Assembly (NCBI GenBank): GCA_900551265.1 | Contig: URVL01000016.1 | Coordinates: 1-24,049, forward strand | Origin: an uncultured Eubacteriales bacterium | GTDB taxonomy: Bacteria > Bacillota > Clostridia > Oscillospirales > QAMX01 | Direction of reading: 5' to 3' | DNA: 24,049 nucleotides | Part shown: positions 21,405-24,049 of the stretch, piece by piece | How the letters are laid out: every line of letters begins with the position of its first letter | How positions within the stretch are numbered: position 1 is the first letter of the stretch | Translations under genes and position numbers: made by a program | Notes under the pieces: model-generated | Databases searched by the model: none | Told to the model about the DNA's origin: nothing | What the model saw: the letters and a program-made list of their open reading frames with translations, nothing else

Positions 21405-21990
21405 CGCGACTGGCGGTTTTGCGCCCATGGAGGCCGGTACTTATCCGGCGATCTGCTATGGCCTGGTAGACCTGGGCGAACAGTACAGCGAGACCTATGA
21501 CAAATGGTCGCCCAAAATCCTGATTCTGTTTGAAATCCCGGGCGAGACGCTGGAAATCAACGGTGAAGAAGTCTCCCGGACTATGAGCAAGTCGTATACG
21601 ATGAGCTTAAACGAGAAAGCCGCGCTGCGCAAGGATCTGGCCAGCTGGCGCGGACGGGATTTTACGCCGGAGGAACTCAAAGGCTTTGACCTGCGCAACA
21701 TTTTAGGCGCGCCGTGCATGGTCAGCGTGATTCACCGCGAACGCGGCGGAAAAACGTATGCGGATATCAACGGCATTATGAAATTGCCAAAGTCCATCCC
21801 CGTTGACCTGCCTCGGTGTAAAAAGATTGTGTTTGACCTGGACGAAAGTCCCCTTTCCGACATGGAAAAGCTTCCGGAATGGATTCAGGAACGGATCCGC
21901 GGCAGCCAGACATATGCTCAGCGCATCGGTCTTGTCCGAGAAGCGACGGAGCAAACAGACGATATAGACGATGAGGAAGTCCCCTTTTAA
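21382..21990 (+). CDS. Phage replication-module protein with SSB-like acidic tail (202 aa)
   Basis: ATG at 21382 follows AAGGAG; in-frame codons further upstream lie in the previous gene. The product starts MSLIVSSNATGGFAPMEAGT, has WSPKILILFEIPGETLEING and KSYTMSLNEKAALRKDLASW, and then a beta-rich part GAPCMVSVIHRERGGKTYAD. It ends DDIDDEEVPF, which matches the acidic C-terminal tail of single-stranded-DNA-binding proteins (DDDIPF type) used to recruit replication and repair partners. The general outline, an OB-like beta domain followed by a tail, supports a phage ssDNA-binding protein. A specific family name is not asserted. It lies just upstream of the initiator and helicase loader. Confidence 0.8.
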   Translation: MSLIVSSNATGGFAPMEAGTYPAICYGLVDLGEQYSETYDKWSPKILILFEIPGETLEINGEEVSRTMSKSYTMSLNEKAALRKDLASWRGRDFTPEELKGFDLRNILGAPCMVSVIHRERGGKTYADINGIMKLPKSIPVDLPRCKKIVFDLDESPLSDMEKLPEWIQERIRGSQTYAQRIGLVREATEQTDDIDDEEVPF

Positions 21991-22011
21991 AAGCATACAG
22001 GAGGGATGACA

Positions 22012-22809
22012 ATGAAAGATCCTGCTATGCTGTTTTACGCATCCGACTTCCTGACAGGCGTTGCGCTGATGAGCATGAAGGAGCGCGGCCAGTATATTAC
22101 GCTTCTATGTTTACAGCAGCAGCGCGGGCATCTGACTCTTTTGGAAATGCGCAAAGCTGCCGGGGCACTATCAGCAGAAGTACTCGGGAAGTTTGTGGAG
22201 GACGAAAACGGCAAGTTCTATAACATACGTGCCGATCGGGAAATTGCACGCCGTGCGGCCCACTGCGACCGGCAGAGGAAGAATGTAGAAGCCCGATGGA
22301 AAAAAGAAAAAGATACTTACGGTCATGATTCTGGTAACACAAACGGAACCCCGAAAGGTAATACCACGGTATTACCTTTAGAAATGGGAAATAGAAATAA
22401 TAATATAACCCCTGTTATTAGCACAGTAGAACCGGATAAGAAGAACTGTACGGATACGGTACGTGACCATAAAGACCTGGTACACGACTTTGGAAACCGG
22501 GAGTTAAACGAGGCCTTTGCCGAGTGGGTACGGTATAAGACCGAGAAACGGCAGGCGTATAAGCCAACAGGACTTGCAAACCTGATTGCACAGGTAACGC
22601 GCTATGCAGCACAGTATACGCCGGAGGCGGTTGCGGGGCTGATACGTGATTGCATGGCAAGCAACTGGGCAGGGATCATCTTTGACCGGCTGCGAAGCGG
22701 TAATGCAGCGAAAAAGGGTCTGTCCCGTGGACAAGCCGCCGCGGAGGATATGCAACAGTTTTACCGCAATGTTGCCAATTGGGCGATCCGGGAGGATGAG
22801 CAGGTATGA
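22012..22809 (+). CDS. Phage replication initiator-like protein (DUF1376-like)
   Basis: ATG at 22012 follows AGGAGGG with 6-base spacing; the ATG at 22006 overlaps that site. The product is 265 residues. It begins MKDPAMLFYASDFLTGVALM and SMKERGQYITLLCLQQQRGH, the D-x-x-YxxDFLxGTxxMSxEErGxYxxLLC-type winged-helix start of DUF1376/DnaD-like replication proteins. A low-complexity linker (KKEKDTYGHDSGNTNG) follows. The second half (NEAFAEWVRYKTEKRQAYKP, VTRYAAQYTPEAVAGLIRDC, WAGIIFDRL) is the DnaB_2/DnaD-like C-terminal region typical of phage initiators. It should bind the phage origin and recruit the helicase loader encoded next, with a 4-bp ATGA overlap. Confidence 0.88.
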   Translation: MKDPAMLFYASDFLTGVALMSMKERGQYITLLCLQQQRGHLTLLEMRKAAGALSAEVLGKFVEDENGKFYNIRADREIARRAAHCDRQRKNVEARWKKEKDTYGHDSGNTNGTPKGNTTVLPLEMGNRNNNITPVISTVEPDKKNCTDTVRDHKDLVHDFGNRELNEAFAEWVRYKTEKRQAYKPTGLANLIAQVTRYAAQYTPEAVAGLIRDCMASNWAGIIFDRLRSGNAAKKGLSRGQAAAEDMQQFYRNVANWAIREDEQV

Positions 22810-23342
22810 CAAAGATCGAGTTTGGAAAATTCGCCATGGCATTGAAAACGTATTATCCGAAAGAAACGCTGCTTGTAAGCGATGTAGCGATGGATTTGTG
22901 GTACGAAGCCCTACGGGATATCGAGTACCGTACGGCGGAGCTGGTGCTTTTGGCCTGGGTGGCGAACAACCGGTGGTCGCCCACGATCAGCGATATTCGA
23001 GAAGGCGCCGTAAAGATGCTGCATCCAAAACAGATGTCGGAGCAAGATGCATGGAACTGTGTTTTACGAGCCGTAGGAAACTCGATTTATCACGCGGACG
23101 TAGAGTTTGAGAAACTGCCGCAGATTGTAAAAAGCCTTGTTGGAAGTCCGACTCAGTTGCGCCTTTGGGCCATGATGGACGCGGATACACTGGAAAGCGT
23201 AGTGGCAAGTAATTTTATGCGGTCATACCGGATTCGGTCAAAGGAGGAACAGGAGCTTGGCGTGCTCCCGGAAGCGCTGCGGAATGAAATGCTGGAGCTG
23301 GGGAAATCGCTGTTTCAGGAGTTACCGGAGGCAAAAGGATGA
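22806..23342 (+). CDS. Replicative helicase loader/inhibitor (G39P-like)
   Basis: ATG at 22806 overlaps the initiator stop (ATGA). The product is 178 residues. The N-terminal part, FGKFAMALKTYYPKETLLVS then DVAMDLWYEALRDIEYRTAE and WVANNRWSPTISDIRE, matches the loader-and-inhibitor-of-helicase domain (SPP1 G39P), recognisable from the YYP motif, the L-W-Y-x-x-L segment and W-x-P-T-I-x-D-I. In SPP1 it hands the DnaB-type helicase to the origin-bound initiator. The C-terminal half (PTQLRLWAMMDADTLESVVA, then FMRSYRIRSKEEQELG) is a helical extension. No phage helicase gene is visible nearby in this window, so the target may be the host DnaB or lie further right. Confidence 0.85.
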   Translation: MTKIEFGKFAMALKTYYPKETLLVSDVAMDLWYEALRDIEYRTAELVLLAWVANNRWSPTISDIREGAVKMLHPKQMSEQDAWNCVLRAVGNSIYHADVEFEKLPQIVKSLVGSPTQLRLWAMMDADTLESVVASNFMRSYRIRSKEEQELGVLPEALRNEMLELGKSLFQELPEAKG

Positions 23343-23764
23343 TGGGAGAAAATACACGGCTGCTATCAGAGCGGATGTCTCTTGGATTTTGTGTCAGACG
23401 TATGGCAAAGTATTTAGGCGTAGATCCTACGGCCTATCATGAGATCGAGCAGGGATACCGCGTACCGGCGAAAGTGACACGGGAACGTATTTCACAAAAG
23501 CTTGGCATATCGGAAGAAATATTATTTGCAGATGCTGTATTTATACGGGTTTGTGTACGGTGCGGCAGGATGTTTGAGGCGGAACATCCCAGGCGTAAGA
23601 CGTGCAACCGGTGCAGGGACATGGGTACACAGGATAACCTGAAATACGGCTTACGCCGGGGAACCGGTCAGGAACGCATTGCGCGTCTTGCCCGCGAAGC
23701 GCGGGAGGCTGGGATGAGCTACGGGCAGTATGTAGCGGGAATGGAGAAAGGAAAGAAGAAATGA
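23339..23764 (+). CDS. XRE HTH plus zinc-ribbon prophage protein (141 aa)
   Basis: ATG at 23339 forms an ATGA overlap with the previous gene, and a second ATG follows at once. Residues 1-60 hold LLSERMSLGFCVRRMAKYLG, then VDPTAYHEIEQGYRVPAKV, an XRE-like HTH. Residues 70-95 have VCVRCGRMFEAEHPRRKTCN and RCRDMG, a four-cysteine zinc ribbon. The basic C-terminus has AREAREAGMSYGQYVAGMEK, a short segment seen at the ends of several phage and plasmid proteins of Firmicutes. Function is unknown; the position in the replication operon fits a DNA-binding accessory. Confidence 0.8.
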   Translation: MMGENTRLLSERMSLGFCVRRMAKYLGVDPTAYHEIEQGYRVPAKVTRERISQKLGISEEILFADAVFIRVCVRCGRMFEAEHPRRKTCNRCRDMGTQDNLKYGLRRGTGQERIARLAREAREAGMSYGQYVAGMEKGKKK

Positions 23765-24049
23765 AGCTAACGTTGGAAGACGCAAAGCGCATGATGGAAG
23801 AAAACGGTGGCAGTCTCGATCTCAGAGATACGCCAATCACCGCACTGCCGGAAGGGCTAGCGGTAGGCGGATACCTCGATCTCAGACGTACGCCAATCAC
23901 AGCGCTGCCGGAAGGGCTAGCGGTAGGCGGATACCTCGATCTCAGACGTACGCCAATCACAGCACTGCCGGAAGGGCTTACGGTAGGAGGCAGTCTCGAT
24001 CTCAAAGGAAAGAATATAAGAGATATTCGAGAAGGCCTTGGGGTACGAA
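23761..24049 (+). CDS. Leucine-rich-repeat-type prophage protein (partial, runs off window)
   Basis: ATG at 23761 overlaps the previous stop (ATGA). After MKLTLEDAKRMMEENGGS the product is built of 20-residue units of the form YLDLRRTPITALPEGLAVGG. Three units are nearly identical in DNA as well as in protein, and a diverged fourth unit begins after them (SLDLKGKNIRDIREGLGV). The LxLxxTxIxxLPxGLxVGG spacing is that of short leucine-rich or LRR-like repeats, and the protein is likely solenoid and intracellular. Such repeats occur in uncharacterised phage and prophage early genes. The reading frame is open at the end of the window, so length and C-terminus are unknown. Confidence 0.8.
   Translation, partial: MKLTLEDAKRMMEENGGSLDLRDTPITALPEGLAVGGYLDLRRTPITALPEGLAVGGYLDLRRTPITALPEGLTVGGSLDLKGKNIRDIREGLGVR
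23815..23994 (+). repeat. 60-bp in-phase tandem repeats in the LRR gene
   Basis: Three copies of 60 bp (starting near 23815, 23875 and 23935) each include GATCTCAGACGTACGCCAAT or a near copy. Differences are few and mostly at unit starts and at the ALPEG codons. The exact 20-codon period keeps the frame, so unit number can change without breaking the gene. Confidence 0.9.

Noticed and set aside
23815..23994. CRISPR-like array at the window end
   Set aside because: The units are contiguous 60-bp coding repeats without unique spacers.
23541..24005. Minus-strand repetitive ORF rich in RSRYPPTASPSGSAVIGV units
   Set aside because: It is the shadow of the plus-strand leucine-rich repeats. The plus frame starts with an ATGA overlap and has the solenoid pattern.

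Overview
The window looks like a chromosomal segment of a low-to-moderate-GC gut-type Firmicute (class Clostridia, probably an Oscillospirales/Ruminococcaceae-like lineage; inferred). The reasons are the Tn1549/CTn-type integrative element genes, a T-box-controlled prolyl-tRNA synthetase, a GH67 alpha-glucuronidase, consensus AGGAGG ribosome sites, and frequent GTG/TTG starts. Host genes sit between two mobile elements.

Positions 1-3361 are the eroded end of a conjugative element. There are fragments resembling the CD1107-type secreted protein, ArdA and PcfB, joined at abnormal junctions. Two small intact cargo genes follow, and then a complete large serine recombinase with its own promoter and a palindromic putative operator. 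A 21-bp dyad repeat occurs three times here. Positions 3309-4145 hold no gene but contain a perfect dyad just past the recombinase and a cluster of ACGGA repeats that look like integrase/excisionase sites.

Positions 4152-15917 are mostly host genes. They are: a GH67 alpha-glucuronidase broken by one in-frame TGA; a pyridoxamine-phosphate-oxidase-like flavoprotein; a small XRE regulator; a TetR regulator divergent from an extended SDR/epimerase with back-to-back consensus promoters; an AraC regulator with a GyrI-like domain; a DUF3298-type protein; proS with its T-box leader; a C-terminally truncated MocR regulator divergent from an ECF-transporter S component; and a GNAT acetyltransferase. 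Nearly every unit ends in a strong intrinsic terminator.

From 16104 to the end of the window is a temperate prophage inserted at the 3' end of a tRNA-Ser gene. The att remnant, tyrosine integrase, and a coiled-coil DUF4041/GIY-YIG protein form the lysogeny side. A 29-residue cationic peptide gene lies convergent to the CI-type repressor under a promoter containing a perfect LexA-type box. The repressor/early control region has three related operators. The rightward early operon is tightly coupled by ATGA overlaps and carries HTH and zinc-ribbon proteins, a protein with an SSB-like acidic tail, a replication initiator-like protein, a G39P-like helicase loader, an HTH/zinc-ribbon protein and a leucine-rich-repeat gene running off the window end.

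The most interesting parts are the module between integrase and repressor (the DUF4041-GIY-YIG protein and the LexA-box peptide), the repeat and palindrome set of the conjugative-element remnant, and the single-stop alpha-glucuronidase.
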